A stretch of DNA of 64,000 nucleotides from Metaphire vulgaris (Eukaryota > Annelida > Clitellata > Crassiclitellata > Megascolecidae). The position numbers were made by a program, and so were the translations under genes. Position 1 is the stretch's first letter. The number at the start of each line of letters is the position of its first letter. The notes beneath the pieces were generated by a model that was not told the DNA's origin, did no database searches, and saw only the letters and a program-made list of their open reading frames with translations. This document shows positions 34,901-52,176 of the stretch, piece by piece. Location of the stretch: NCBI GenBank assembly GCA_018105865.1, contig CM030869.1:186001-250000 (forward strand), given 5' to 3'.

Positions 34901-37900
34901 TAGTCCTCGTCACAGAACTTACGGCATCCTTTACCTCCACACGAGTAGACATACCAACCACCGGTGGTTCATTAGCTTCTGAATTTCTCTTATGATCATT
35001 ATGGCTGTAGACTGACTGCAGCAAAGGAGTCTGAGGGACAGTAACAGATGCATTACGATGAATTGGTTCTTGAAAACCACTGGAAGACACCGGTGAACTA
35101 GACACGGAGCCATTCGTTACGTAACTTATAGCTGACGGCCCACAACCATTCTGCCAGCAGCTCCTTGTCTCTTTCAATGGCTTGGCTGAAACAGAGTCAT
35201 GGCCATGAGAAAAATCATCAATTTCACCGACTTCTTCAAGATTACCAGTGTAAGGGTTTATCATCAAATGCTGTTTGTTCTGAGAATCAAGACAAGCAAT
35301 GACTGTTGAAGCAAGCAGAGGGTCACCAATAGTAATATTATGGATCGATGAGCTAACAGCTGCACTTGGCACCGACTGATCAGTTGCTGTTTGGGAAAGA
35401 GTCCTTTCTCCACTGACCAATGAACACCCAACAGCACTTAGTAGAAGCACCGGTCCATTCTCCATTTCACGTGATTTCTTCCCTTCAAAATCAAATTTTT
35501 GCCGCTTTGATGCACGTCGCTGACTGCGACGTCGCTTTTGTGGCACAGCAACTCCAGAATAGAAGACATCAGGATTCTGCACACAAGGTACAAGAAGATC
35601 CAACTGAGGATGTCGGCTGCCTGGACTTTTTAGCAGATTAACCAGAAGAGGACTGGACGACGCAATGTTATTGTTGCTAATAGGCAGACGGTCTTCAAGC
35701 CTTGACCACCCTCGATTGAAATAACTCTGTGCCGCTGCTGAGCGCAGCATGCCAAGAGATATTGGAACTGTTTGTCCCTCATCTAGATTTAGTCTTGTCT
35801 GAATACAAGCAGGTTTATCAAGTCCATTGCTTGTCTCAGCTGATATGTCATGGATGGAGTCAGACGGTCGTTCACACCGCCGTTGGAGTGACTGAAGCTC
35901 ATAAGTACCAAGACGTGCATGCACCATGCTGTTCACATTCATTGGATCCTGGGTCAATGCCGCCGATGCAGAGATGCAGTCAGACTTTCTTGAAATTGGC
36001 AAGAGAATATTCTGCACATGTGCTGGGTGCATGTCTGCCTTTTCTTTGTATACGGACAAACTGGAATTAGTGGAAGAATTGACGAAACTACCAAGTGCAG
36101 CACTGATTGCTGTCAAAGTTGCACTCGTTTCAATCTTTTCAAGAACCTCATTTCCTTCAAGTTGTTGATTTCCTGTAGTCATTTGCAGTCTGTTGCTGTC
36201 TGAATGAGATGGGAAACTGATGACATCAGTCGATGAGTGACCAGTTGATTTGCCCTCCAGAGTCAATGACATGACCCCGTCTCCTCCAATCTCAACAGCC
36301 AATATTCCAAGTTCATGCAATATCGAGTCTTTTTGCTCGGCCAACTCCCTTAACCTTCTGGCCGCTTCAACGGGCATGTTGAACGTCACTCGAACACTGT
36401 TCCATGGCTCCACCTTCTTCAGGAAAAAGTTATTTGTACCTACAAAATAATATCACATATTGGGTCAGTGTGAATAGCAACAGACACTTCAACACAATGT
36501 TCACACAAATGTGCATTTCATAACAGAATTTCAAAACATATCACTTGTAATGTTATTACATTAAATCATTCCAAGAAAGTGTTATGCACATTTCTACTTT
36601 GACTAATAAATAAATCCCATTTAGGAATAGCTATAAAGATTACAAGCAAACAGTCATGAAACATCCATTCAATGAATGAAAAAGCATAACAGCAAAAATG
36701 CAGTATTACATTATTAATCAGTCATAATAATCTGCAAGAAATTGCTTAACTTCATGACAACAATGCACTTAATCATCTCATAAAATGATTGCAGTGTTAA
36801 CATAACTGATCTGAAGCCAAAAAATGCTAAAAAGGAAACCATGTTGTCAATGACAACTAGAAAATGCAGTAACTTTTATGTCTATCCGGATTTACTGGAG
36901 ACATGACTATGTAATAGACAATGTCTATGAAGTTACATGAATTTCCAAAATTGAAGTATGCTAGTAAATAGCAAGTAGCATAGCACTGCTTGACCAGATG
37001 AATACATGCAAGCAGGTATGCTGTGCTGTCTTACCATCGGCAATTAAGTGCTGAAGCTTCTTCTTCAGATCGCTTACATGATTATGCAAGTCTGGTGCAT
37101 AAAAGTTGCCTCTACAAGTGACAATTGTTTCCAAACACTGGAGCTGAGGGTCCATTGCCACTTGAAATGATCTAGAACACAGGAAATGACAAAAGAACTT
37201 AGAGCAAAGAACAACAGCAGACAGAATTCCAAGCTAGGCTGAAATACAAAAGAAGCCATTTGTTTCACCTCGCTCAGTGAATTATAAATTCCATAAAGAT
37301 TTCTCAGCTCCTTCTACACTAAATCATTCACTAAATTGAGAATTTACAATTTTACTAAACTTTGCTAACACACATGTGAACACAGTGAGGGTGACGTTTA
37401 ATTACCCCCTCCTCTCAGCAGTTTACCGTAACAAAGAAAACTGTAACAAGACATGAAAAGTAGTAAGATCAAAGTACATGGTGGCGGTCATATCAGAAAA
37501 TAATGTAAGTAAGTAAGTAAAATCTTGTGAATTTTTATAGCGCTTTAGAAAGCAGGCACCATAGTAGCTGCTTATTCACAGGCGCTTAATTTACCGTTGC
37601 AAGTTTAGTGGTCAGCCGGGCAAAGTCAATTCCAGAGATTGGTCAGAGTGGGAGTGGGAGAGCAGCAAGGTAGACTGAAAAACAGGAGACGTGATTTAAC
37701 TCTAGATTTGATAGGACTAAGAAAGTCATCTATGTAATGTCGGGGACAAACTATGTATGTATGTATGTATGTATGTACATAATGGACCATCAAAACCTGT
37801 CTACCTTAGGTCACTATTAACCCCTCAGCCTCCTCGACCCACACGTTCGTCATCTCATCTCACTCTGTCACTCCCGCTAAATCAATCATCCCTGAAAATT

Positions 37901-38537
37901 TGCAACCGTGCCTTCTCATACGCTGCACCTGAACTCTGGAACTCGATCCCAGCTTCCCTTCGCACACTTGGACACTTTCAAACAATAAAATCTGATTGCC
38001 TGTTTCCTATAATTCCTGCACTATCTCCTCAAGTCTTCTGGTCTAAGCTTAAATCCTTCCTGTTTCTTAAATCATTTCCGCCATAGCTGTAACAACCTAG
38101 CCTCACTGCCCTTCAGATATTGACTATTGCCTGGCTGATCCCACACCTTTCCTATAGCTATTTTTAGAGAGGCTGAGCGCCTAAGAATAAGCAGCTACTG
38201 TTGTGCTGCTTTCCAAAGCGCTATAGAAATCCACGAGATTTTACTTTACTTACTTATTATGTATGTATGTCTGTCTGTCTGTCTGTCTGTATGTATGGAC
38301 CTATTTGCACAGCGCCCGTAATCGATGCATTGGGAGCTTTCTTCTTGATGGGGGGAGGGGGCAAAACGTCCAGTAACCCTCTGTCCCGGTTACCTCCGAG
38401 CATACGTAAACGTAGTAGGGAGTCCCGTACCTTAGAAGCGGCGATGTTCGAAGCGTTCGACGGAATCGAACGGCGGATGTATCGACGGTCGACGTTGACG
38501 AAGCAGCGTCCGCTGCACGACCGGCGTCCGTCGTCAT
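28920..38537 (-). CDS. NCOA6: NCOA6-like nuclear receptor coactivator, complete gene model
   Basis: Five coding exons join in phase: 38431-38537, 37035-37171, 33686-36439, 29301-32744 and 28920-28957, giving about 2159 aa (human NCOA6 is 2063). The start is MTTDAGRAADAASS; the ATG lies 84 bp downstream of a TGCGCATGCGCA palindrome. The family is shown by KKVEPWNSVRVTFN (about residues 89-102, human KVEPWNSVRVTFN) and by SPLLVNLLKS at about 345-354, containing the LxxLL nuclear-receptor box LVNLL found in human NCOA6. A basic cluster, QKRRRSQRRASKRQK, follows (about 382-396) as a likely nuclear localisation signal. Most of the rest is Ser/Thr-rich and probably disordered. The long polyglutamine of vertebrate NCOA6 is absent. 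Known role: coactivator in the MLL3/MLL4 (KMT2C/D) complex. The last exon (DGKELPMRKSKT) is short and less certain. Intron 1 contains LINE fragments. FECH is divergent upstream. Confidence 0.9.
29035..29153. mobile_element. GGGGCTGTCC-family MITE in the last NCOA6 intron
   Basis: GGGGCTGTCCATTAATTATG and its inverted match (GTAATTAATGGACAGCCCC) enclose 119 bp. It is the cleanest copy of the family in the window. It lies between the last two proposed NCOA6 exons. Confidence 0.9.
29301..32744 (-). CDS. NCOA6: NCOA6 exon 4 (Ser-rich C-terminal region)
   Basis: The exon begins after GCGCAG with DDGYVDDAHVSLSSSDEDL and is open for 1148 codons. It has an acidic segment around FEDQDLFVDDLLSLDSF, an eight-residue alanine-rich run, and a basic C-terminal part (LRRSTRNLRK). 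It ends TCTAAAG|GTCAAA. No enzymatic domain is visible, in line with a scaffold coactivator. Confidence 0.85.
32745..33685. other. NCOA6 intron 3, nothing else seen
   Basis: AT-rich intron of 941 bp between exons 3 and 4. No repeat or additional exon recognised. Confidence 0.6.
33686..36439 (-). CDS. NCOA6: NCOA6 exon 3 (conserved N-terminal block and LxxLL box)
   Basis: The acceptor TTTTGTAG|GTACAAAT joins the GATG|GTAAG donor at 37035 to read DGTNNFFLKKVEPWN. The donor AAAAG|GTTAAA at the other end is atypical but gives a perfect phase join to exon 4 (KDSKDDGYVDD). The apparent initiator at 36413 is a GTG valine codon, not a start. LVNLL lies near plus-strand 35631-35645. Confidence 0.9.
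36440..37034. other. NCOA6 intron 2, nothing else seen
   Basis: A 595-bp AT-rich intron with GTAAG donor and TTTTGTAG acceptor on the minus strand. Confidence 0.6.
37497..37600 (-). mobile_element. LINE 3' end, minus orientation
   Basis: GTAAGTAAGTAAGTAAAATC followed by TATAGCGCTTTAGAAAGCAG and GTAGCTGCTTATTC is the reverse complement of the tail of the LINE at 37785-38255. It is 5'-truncated and lies in NCOA6 intron 1. Confidence 0.75.
37785..38255 (+). mobile_element. Non-LTR retrotransposon 3' fragment
   Basis: The plus frame (to 38086) reads RSSSHLTLSLPLNQSSLKI, then RAFSYAAPELWNSIPASLR and FWSKLKSFLFLKSF, the standard C-terminus of LINE reverse transcriptase polyproteins. It is followed by a 3' region ending in a TTTACTTTACTTAC tail. 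A (TATG)n run precedes it. It sits in NCOA6 intron 1, antisense to NCOA6. Confidence 0.85.
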
Positions 38538-38718
38538 CAGAGGCGATCCATTCGCCGATTAATCAACGACCAACAACAACAACAACAAGATCCCTGATCG
38601 GCCATTTGCAATCGCCCCACTGCGCATGCGCAGCTACCGCCGCCACAGTAAGAACCATGGTAAGAATACGATCACATACTCCGTCTACGTCTCTACCATG
38701 GTCTCTACCGATAATTAC

Positions 38719-38786
<68 letters not shown>

Positions 38787-39666
38787 GTTCCCGTGTTCCA
38801 ATTAAAAATCTGTTAAAATCTGCTTGAAGTCTAATAGATGTGGGACAGAGAAATGTCGCAGTTGAAAGACATTCCAAAAGTCCTATATCTGCTGAATTAG
38901 ACGCTTGCAAAGTAATTAAGTTACAGATGAATGTCGTAAATTCTTTTTTGACTGGTAATTATTGAATATTTGGTTCTTTCTTGTCTTCTGTGTGTAATAT
39001 ATGGATCGCATTCTCAATTCAATTCTTCATTCGCATTTTGTAACCGTTCAAACATCGGAAGCGAAATGTCACATGATCGGAAAATCGGAATTCGGATGTG
39101 CCATTAATGACTATTCGCCCATTTATGGCCATGAACGATTGCTACTGCAACAGCTTCAAACCGTCAGAATCTATGTTAGAACATTTCACGACCGACATTT
39201 ACTTCTGCAAAAACAATTAGGAAGATGCAGAAGATTTGTAGACTATGTAGTTTTATTCTACCACAGTAATAAATAATAATAAATATTTGTTTTTTGCTGC
39301 TTTTGCAACTGTTTGGCTATATGTTTAGCTATTTTCTGTTAACGTTCCTGAACAACAATTTTTTTCGTCGCATGATAAAAAAAAGAAATTCCCACTTGCA
39401 ACCGCCTGGTGTCGCTTTTGGGCGGGTTATCTTTCTCCAAGGTTATCTTTGCATTTTGTCTATTTTCACACGACGCGTAATAATCTTAAGTCATAAGGTA
39501 ATAATTCATTGGTTTGGCCTTGAGTTTGGTCAAAGCCTTCTATATATAAATACGGTTTTTGTTTGGCCTTGGAGGAATTTGGCACTCTGGCAGATGTCAG
39601 ATGATATCTATGCAGCAGTGAGTCGAGGAGGAATTGGGTTTCGCTCACCGAGATAAAGCTGGAAAG
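38538..39666. promoter_or_regulatory. Shared upstream region between NCOA6 and FECH
   Basis: The two start codons are divergent and 1129 bp apart. The NCOA6 side is GC-rich with CpGs and a palindromic NRF-1-type site; the FECH side is AT-rich. A (TTA)n microsatellite of about 23 units (38717-38786) lies between them. Whether this is one bidirectional promoter or two separate ones cannot be told. An ORF at 39001-39276 shows no domain. Confidence 0.55.
38621..38632. promoter_or_regulatory. NRF-1-type palindromic site
   Basis: TGCGCATGCGCA matches the NRF-1 consensus, a common core-promoter element of CpG-rich animal promoters. It lies 84 bp upstream of the proposed NCOA6 ATG. A second identical palindrome at about 22968 is not near a recognised start. 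Confidence 0.5.
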
Positions 39667-46718
<7,052 letters not shown>

Positions 46719-46794
46719 ATGCTTCTTATATTTTATCAAAAACTTAACATCTGCTGAATTTCAGCTGAGAGATAATCTTGAAATAATAGCCACA

Positions 46795-47240
46795 ATCAGG
46801 AATATTTTTACACCCCCTAACACCCCCCTCCAACTTGAGGTCGACACCCCCCTCCCAATTGATAATGCAAGAATGGTATGCATACAAATGCATACTAATT
46901 AGCTCAGAACACCCCCCAAATGGAGGACACCCCCTAACTTTTATTCCTGGATGACCTTTTTTCATCATCTTTATTCGTGACAAGCACAGCATAAAAAAGT
47001 AGTACACAACCAGTAGTACACAACTGGAACTAAATAATAATAATAATAAAATAATCATAATAATAAAATAAACCTAATAATAAACAAATAAACTAAGAAC
47101 ATCTCATCAGAGGTTTTTTGAGACTTTTAAAGGTTTTTTTTGGTTGGTTTTGGGACTTGAAAACTTTTTTTTGCTTGTCAGCCTTTTTTGGGCAGACTTA
47201 AAAATTCAGACACCCCCCCGAAATTCAAAATCCTAGAAAT
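46795..47240. repeat. Dispersed repeat, inverted copy of the 8005-8315 family
   Basis: ACACCCCCCTCC, GAGGTCGACACCCC, GGTATGCATACAAATGCATA and TTTTTTTTGCTTGTCAGCC occur in the order opposite to the copy at 8005-8315. An (AAT)-rich stretch (47030-47075) has expanded inside it. It begins just after the FECH stop codon and may form part of its 3' untranslated region. Confidence 0.7.
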
Positions 47241-47873
47241 AACACTGGCCACAATAGACGCTGGAATACTTGATGGTGCACTGGCCAGAGACAATCTGTG
47301 GCAGAGCTGCTCATGGGTCTTTGTGAGAGTTGAGTTTGAAAGACTAATACATGTACAAGAGTGTTTCTGTTGGCAACTTCAGGGCTGTGCCATTTGAAGA
47401 TATAGACTATGCTTATGCTTCTGTTATTTAGCTATCTATTATTGTATTTACTGATATTGGATGAATAATCTTACACTCATGTGTAATATTACAGGATTTG
47501 TCTTTGTAACTTTAATACATTTAATTAATTATTTCTTATTTAATCTCTCATGTTTGTATCAGTGGTTACAAATTTATTTTACAGCATTAAATCATTTCAG
47601 TAACTTTGTTGCTTCAGCTGATCCAGCTTTGCACTAATGACCATAATATGTAGTTATATCTTAGGTATTCCTATCTGTTATCACAGAGGAGAGGGAGATG
47701 GCAGTGAGGCTGATGTGTTCTTTTCTCCAGTGCATTTTAAAGATGGAAGCAATAATCCCTCAAATGCAATCTGCCCATCTATACAGTGATCGGATTTTTG
47801 ATTTGTTGCATTTATTCGATTTATACTCTTAATACTAATCTTGAATCACTTAAGACTTGAATCACATATAAGA
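47241..47873. other. No gene recognised
   Basis: AT-rich sequence downstream of FECH with no exon or repeat that I can place. Confidence 0.4.
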
Positions 47874-47881
47874 CCTTTTAG

Positions 47882-48694
47882 CAGAGATGTAGCAAGTACA
47901 CAATGCTTCAAGTACAAGTTCCGAGTACAAGTATACTTGCATTCCAAAAATTCCGAGTACAAGTACAAGTACAAGTACCTAGCCTCCGAGTACAAGTACC
48001 CTGGCCTCCGAGTACAAGTACAAGTACCTGGCCTCCAAGTACTAGTACAACATTTTTGACATTGACATTTTTTCCGCTGACATTTTGTCCCCATGACATT
48101 TTCTACATGACATTTTGTCCGTGACATTTTGTCCTCGGACAGTTTGTCCGGCCACGAATAAAATTGACACTATTAGCATCTAAAAATCATCACAGTTGCA
48201 CTAAAAAAATAGAGATGATAGTCTTGCATCGGTCATATTAACCCTATGCGGTCTCGCGATCAAGCCAGTTTGGCTAAATACGCGTTTAATTGGTGCGCCA
48301 GAGGCAGGCACACTAAGGTCTCTAATGGCTGCATTATACAGCCTGTTGAACTCCTTTCTATTAACTTCACTGTTCCAAAATACAATGGTATCAGTGGCTT
48401 CATCATAAATATCGTTGAGTTCCAGGTACTTGGCCATCTGTGAGGATGTGCTTGTCATTAGCCTAAAGAAACATCATTACTGGTACCATTGAAGTACATG
48501 TAGCCAGAGATGTAGCAAGTACACAATGCTTCAAGTACAAGTACAAGTACCTGGCCTCCGAGTACAAGTTTACAAGTTGCAAAACTCCGAGTACAAGTAC
48601 AAGTACCTGGCCTCCGAGTACAAGTACAAGTACTAAAAATTTGTACTCGAGTACAACTCGAGTACAAGTACAAGTACCAAGTACTACATCTCTG
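47882..48694. mobile_element. hAT element with GTACAAGTAC-rich ends
   Basis: It starts CAGAGATGTAGCAAGTACAC and ends GTACTACATCTCTG. CCTTTTAG flanks it exactly (47874-47881 and 48695-48702). Both subterminal regions are arrays of CAAGTAC units. The same left end recurs internally at about 48505, so a second short copy may be nested or the element rearranged. A minus-strand transposase remnant lies at 48201-48458. Confidence 0.9.
48201..48458 (-). pseudogene. hAT transposase C-terminal fragment
   Basis: The 85-aa frame contains DLSVPASGAPIKRVFSQTGL, the hAT C-terminal dimerisation signature (S-P-S-P-ERVFS). The catalytic part is missing. Confidence 0.85.
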
Positions 48695-48797
48695 CCTTTT
48701 AGGTCTGGGATTTATCAATAGTTACCCTCCCCAATAACAATTTGTCCTGAGAAGGTGGTTCACTACTCCCATAAATGGACATAGCCTGAATAGAACC

Positions 48798-48941
48798 TAG
48801 GTTTTTTTAACGTGCAGTAATAAAATGCAATTTTACCACCTTTGTGCAGTTATAAAATTTCTGGACAACATTTTTTTGCACTGATGTCCACAAATTTTCA
48901 GAGTTTAGTGCAGTGATAAATTTTTCTTAAAACAGTCCCTA
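48798..48941. mobile_element. MITE family B copy 1 (TTTTAACG...TTAAAACAGTCCCT)
   Basis: It starts TAGGTTTTTTTAACGTGCAG and ends TTAAAACAGTCCCTA. ATAGAACC flanks it exactly (48790-48797 and 48942-48949). Related copies at 53336-53521 and 58812-59358 have CAGGG...CCCTG ends. Interior phrases are GATAAATTTT and GATGTCCACAAATTTTC. Confidence 0.9.
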
Positions 48942-48949
48942 ATAGAACC

Positions 48950-50203
48950 CATGGCTGTACGCTAATGGTAATGTGATAACTAAATAATAAAAAAATAATA
49001 AGGTTTAAAGTGGTTCAGTAGGGTCTGCCCTGTGTGAGAACCACTCTGTCTATTTTGAGGTTATGTGTCATAAGAAGATGGAAAATTTGGCAAGCTGTAT
49101 GCCGTAATTATCCCAATGCAGTTTTAATTAAGAGCAATGAACAGGAAAGAATGGCAGAAAACTGTGGAGATGGCATTATAGGCAGGGAGGCAGAGACGTA
49201 TTCAGGCATGGGCAAGATTTTAGGGGTGGCGGGGGACTGAAGCCCCCAAGCCCATTCCTATTTATGCCTTTGAATTTTTATAGGGCCTAGGCCTACACAA
49301 ACGGGCGTTGAGCCCACGGATAAATATGACGCTGCGTTTTAATTTGACTTTATGGGACGAAACTTTGAGAGCCATTTGCTAATTTGAAGAAAAGATTTTA
49401 AGAAACGATTAAACGTCAAATTCCAGAACCAATTTGATTTCGCGAACAATCCGATCGCTCTGTAACTTGTCTTAATAGGAGAGACGCTGGTCAGTCATTG
49501 CTACGTCTGCTTAGGGTCAGACGATTGCAGGTATTTGGCGGTCGCTGGGCAGCCTCTGCCGCTGCCTGTGTAACCTGTATTAATATGCAGCGGGCTGTTT
49601 CTTGAGCGCATGGCGTGCCTCTGTATCAGCTTCTGTCTTAATCAGTTGTCGGCGTCTCCAGTGAAGCGAAGCTGGGACTCGGTTGCGGTCGACTGGTCAC
49701 CGACTGATTTCAATTGACACCGTCTGTGGTCGGCGTAGTCCGCAGTCAACGCCGCCGCCGCCGTCAGCTGCTTATTCAGTGCTTATTCGCCTTTGTCCGT
49801 GATCTCTCATTTGCTTTCCTGCTTCTTGGCGCATTCGCTATCTCCGTCGCCTCTTGTCTTCAATAGACCGTGAATTAGTGCGACCGGCTAGGATACCGGG
49901 TGAGACCCGACCGACCCGGGCCCCTTTCCGAAGTTTCCGTCAACCCCTACCCTCGACTTCACCGATCTTTTTTTAGCTACCCTCCACCCCCTAGATAAAA
50001 ACTGTTCGAAAATTTTCAATTCGTTACGTTCATGCATATCGCAATGTTAAGGTTATGCGTGCACTAATGCAGACAGACAGTCCAATGATATTCAGAGACA
50101 TTGACTATGTTAAAAGATGAATTTAGAACGAGGCTGAGATTAAGTAAGTGAAACTTTTAGATCTGCCCTATGAATGAGCGAAAAAACGAATCACTGGAGA
50201 TAG

Positions 50204-50205
<2 letters not shown>
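48950..50205. other. No gene recognised; GC-rich segment
   Basis: 49010-49060 resembles 51055-51100 (TTTAAAGTGG...CTGTGTGA-A-CCACT), a small shared repeat. 49430-49900 is GC-rich with CpGs and could be a promoter or untranslated exon, but I see no coding frame. A C-rich segment follows at 49900-50000. Confidence 0.35.

Positions 50206-50252
<47 letters not shown>
50206..50252. repeat. (AT)n microsatellite
   Basis: About 23 AT units directly before the GC-rich repeat. Confidence 0.95.
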
Positions 50253-50255
<3 letters not shown>

Positions 50256-50712
50256 TTATTTAGGGCCGCGGGGAGGGAGAAAATGCACGGGCCCGGCGGT
50301 CTGCAGAGGGGCCGGAGTGATGATGATGCAGGCTATTAACAATAGCCTGAACTCTGAAAAGACTGACAAGCAACAGTGTTGGGTACATTTTCAAAGTATT
50401 TCAAATACAAAATACATTCCATGAAAGTATTTGAAATACAAATACATTTATGGAGCAGTATTTAAAATACAAGTACTTAAATACATTGCAGTATTTTGTA
50501 TTTGTTTACAAATACATTCACGTAACAAAGAAACCAGACAATACTTAACTTAAGGCCAAACAAAGGCAACGTTGTCATGTTCAAATGTCAATACTAGGAT
50601 GATGTGTCGTGTCGAGCATCAGGTGAATTCAGTAAGAAATTAAGTGTCATAAGTGTCATATTTTATGTATAATGTATGTCAGCTGACAGCATTTTTGACA
50701 TGAAACAGGCAG

Positions 50713-50946
50713 TTACTGCTTCAACAAATGTGCATTCTGTCTGAGCAGTAGGAGCTTCTCGAATGTTTCATCTGATAAGCCATTTCGCCGCGGTGTTATT
50801 ATTTGCCCTCCAGAACTGAACAGACGTTCAACTGGTGCTGATGATGGCATCACAGTGTTGTATCGCTTAAACATGTCTTGCACAATAGGATGTGATACGA
50901 GTGATTCCAAGTTTCTTGAGGGATCCTCTAAGTACTGCATTGCCAC
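50713..50946 (-). pseudogene. hAT transposase C-terminal fragment
   Basis: The frame contains PSSAPVERLFSSGGQIITPR followed by RNGLSDETFEKLLLLRQN, the hAT dimerisation region (SSAPVERLFS). No catalytic domain lies upstream, so this is the remnant of an internally deleted element. Confidence 0.88.
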
Positions 50947-51054
50947 TTATCCTTTGATAGCACTATTTAAAGTAAATGTGCTCTTGTGTTAACTTACATG
51001 ACGCACGTGCGCTGTGACTGCTGTCACCACAAATGCACGCACACTTACTTAGCA

Positions 51055-51185
51055 TGATTTAAAGTGGCGTAGAAGGCATTACTGCCTGTGTGAAAGCCAC
51101 TAGGGGCACTGACGGGGCTTGAACCCGCTCCATCTTCCGCCCCCTAAGGGGGCCGAAGATGGCAGAGTGACGGAACTTTAAGGCA
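51055..51185 (-). repeat. tRNA-like SINE fragment (weak)
   Basis: On the minus strand GCGGGTTCAAGCCCCG resembles a Pol III B box, and GCCCCTAGTGGC follows. It lies inside the hAT element, and part of it matches 49010-49060. No A box or cloverleaf can be built with confidence. Confidence 0.3.
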
Positions 51186-51992
51186 TAAAGCGATTGAATG
51201 TCACTAGAGAACAGAGTGTAGAACTCACCATTAGATGTGTCAAGAAATTCGTTGTAGCAGACTTTAAACCGGAATACGTTTTATTACCCGGACATTTCAA
51301 ACATTTTGCAAGAACTTTGTCGCCATCTACGTTCACAATCGTGAAGAAAGTACCATCTAAAATAACTGGTACTTTTCCATCACTAGAACTTAATTATCTT
51401 CAGTAGCCATTTTGGAAAGAATGTGCAGATGATGACATCAACAAACAAGGAATATATATCATAATATGCCTGCGCAAATTTTGCTAGTAAGTAACGGTGC
51501 TGCCGGTGTAGAATGCTGAATTGCTGATGTGATGTTTATTGTTTAACTAATCACGAGAAGAATGTATGGGAACATTTTGAATTTATGTTTTGTAGTATTT
51601 TGAAATACAGAATAGGCCTACATTTTTAAAGTAGGCCTTCGAAATACAAAATACTTTGAGTTCAGTGTATTTCAAATACAAATACAAAATACTTTGGAGT
51701 ATTTAAACTACGTATTTCAAATACATGTATTTGAAATACTCTCCAGCACTGACAAGCAAAAAAGGTAATCATCTACGTCATGAGCACAGGGGCCCAGCGA
51801 ATGTCAGGGGGCCGGGGCCGATCATGTATTAACAGCCTAACCAACCCGACAAGCACAAAAAGGTCAGCATAAGTTTTCCACACTTGATAGAGGCCGAAAA
51901 TCAAAAAATAAAGTCATCAACAGTTTTTATACTTGTTAGGGGCCTATGGCTACCTTTTGCACAGGGGCCCGGAATTTCTCTCGGTGGGACTG

Positions 51993-52145
51993 TGTATATA
52001 TGCCCTCGGTGCTCAATTCTTTGATGAAAATAAGAGCGTCATGACTGATTGGGTCAACGGTCTCAAAGACGAGTAGTAAGAATAGGCCTAAGCAAGCCTA
52101 GTCGGCCGAGAAGTCATGACAGTGTATTTGATGCATTTACCGGCT

Positions 52146-52176
<31 letters not shown>

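Larger units (their letters stand above)
50374..51751. mobile_element. 1.38-kb hAT element, CAGTGTTGG ends
   Basis: It starts CAGTGTTGGGTACATTTTCA and ends ACTCTCCAGCACTG, with TTTGAAATAC-type repeats inside both ends. ACAAGCAA flanks it exactly (50366-50373 and 51752-51759), so the target was TGACAAGCAAAAAAGG inside the GC-rich repeat. It holds a minus-strand transposase remnant at 50713-50946. Confidence 0.93.
50261..51992. repeat. GC-rich repeat, second copy, split by a hAT element
   Basis: GGGCCGCGGGGAGG at the left and GAATTTCTCTCGGTGGGACTG at the right, with CGGGCCCGGCGGTCTG inside, match the element at 67-321. The interior is interrupted by the hAT element at 50374-51751. It contains GACAAGCACAAAAAGGTCAG at about 51849, and a second motif copy split by the hAT. 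No target duplication is recognised for the outer repeat. Confidence 0.7.

Noticed and set aside
29251..36413. Two long separate minus-strand ORFs (1170 and 910 aa) as independent genes
   Set aside because: They join in phase through GT-AG splice sites as exons of one NCOA6 gene; the apparent first methionine of the 910-aa frame is a GTG valine inside KKVEPWNS.
38201..38827. 208-aa plus-strand ORF as a gene
   Set aside because: It runs from a LINE tail through NCOA6 exon 1 (antisense) into a TTA microsatellite; the minus strand explains the coding-like part.
51055..51185. tRNA gene
   Set aside because: A B-box-like GGTTCAAGCCC is present, but there is no A box or cloverleaf and the segment lies within a hAT element.
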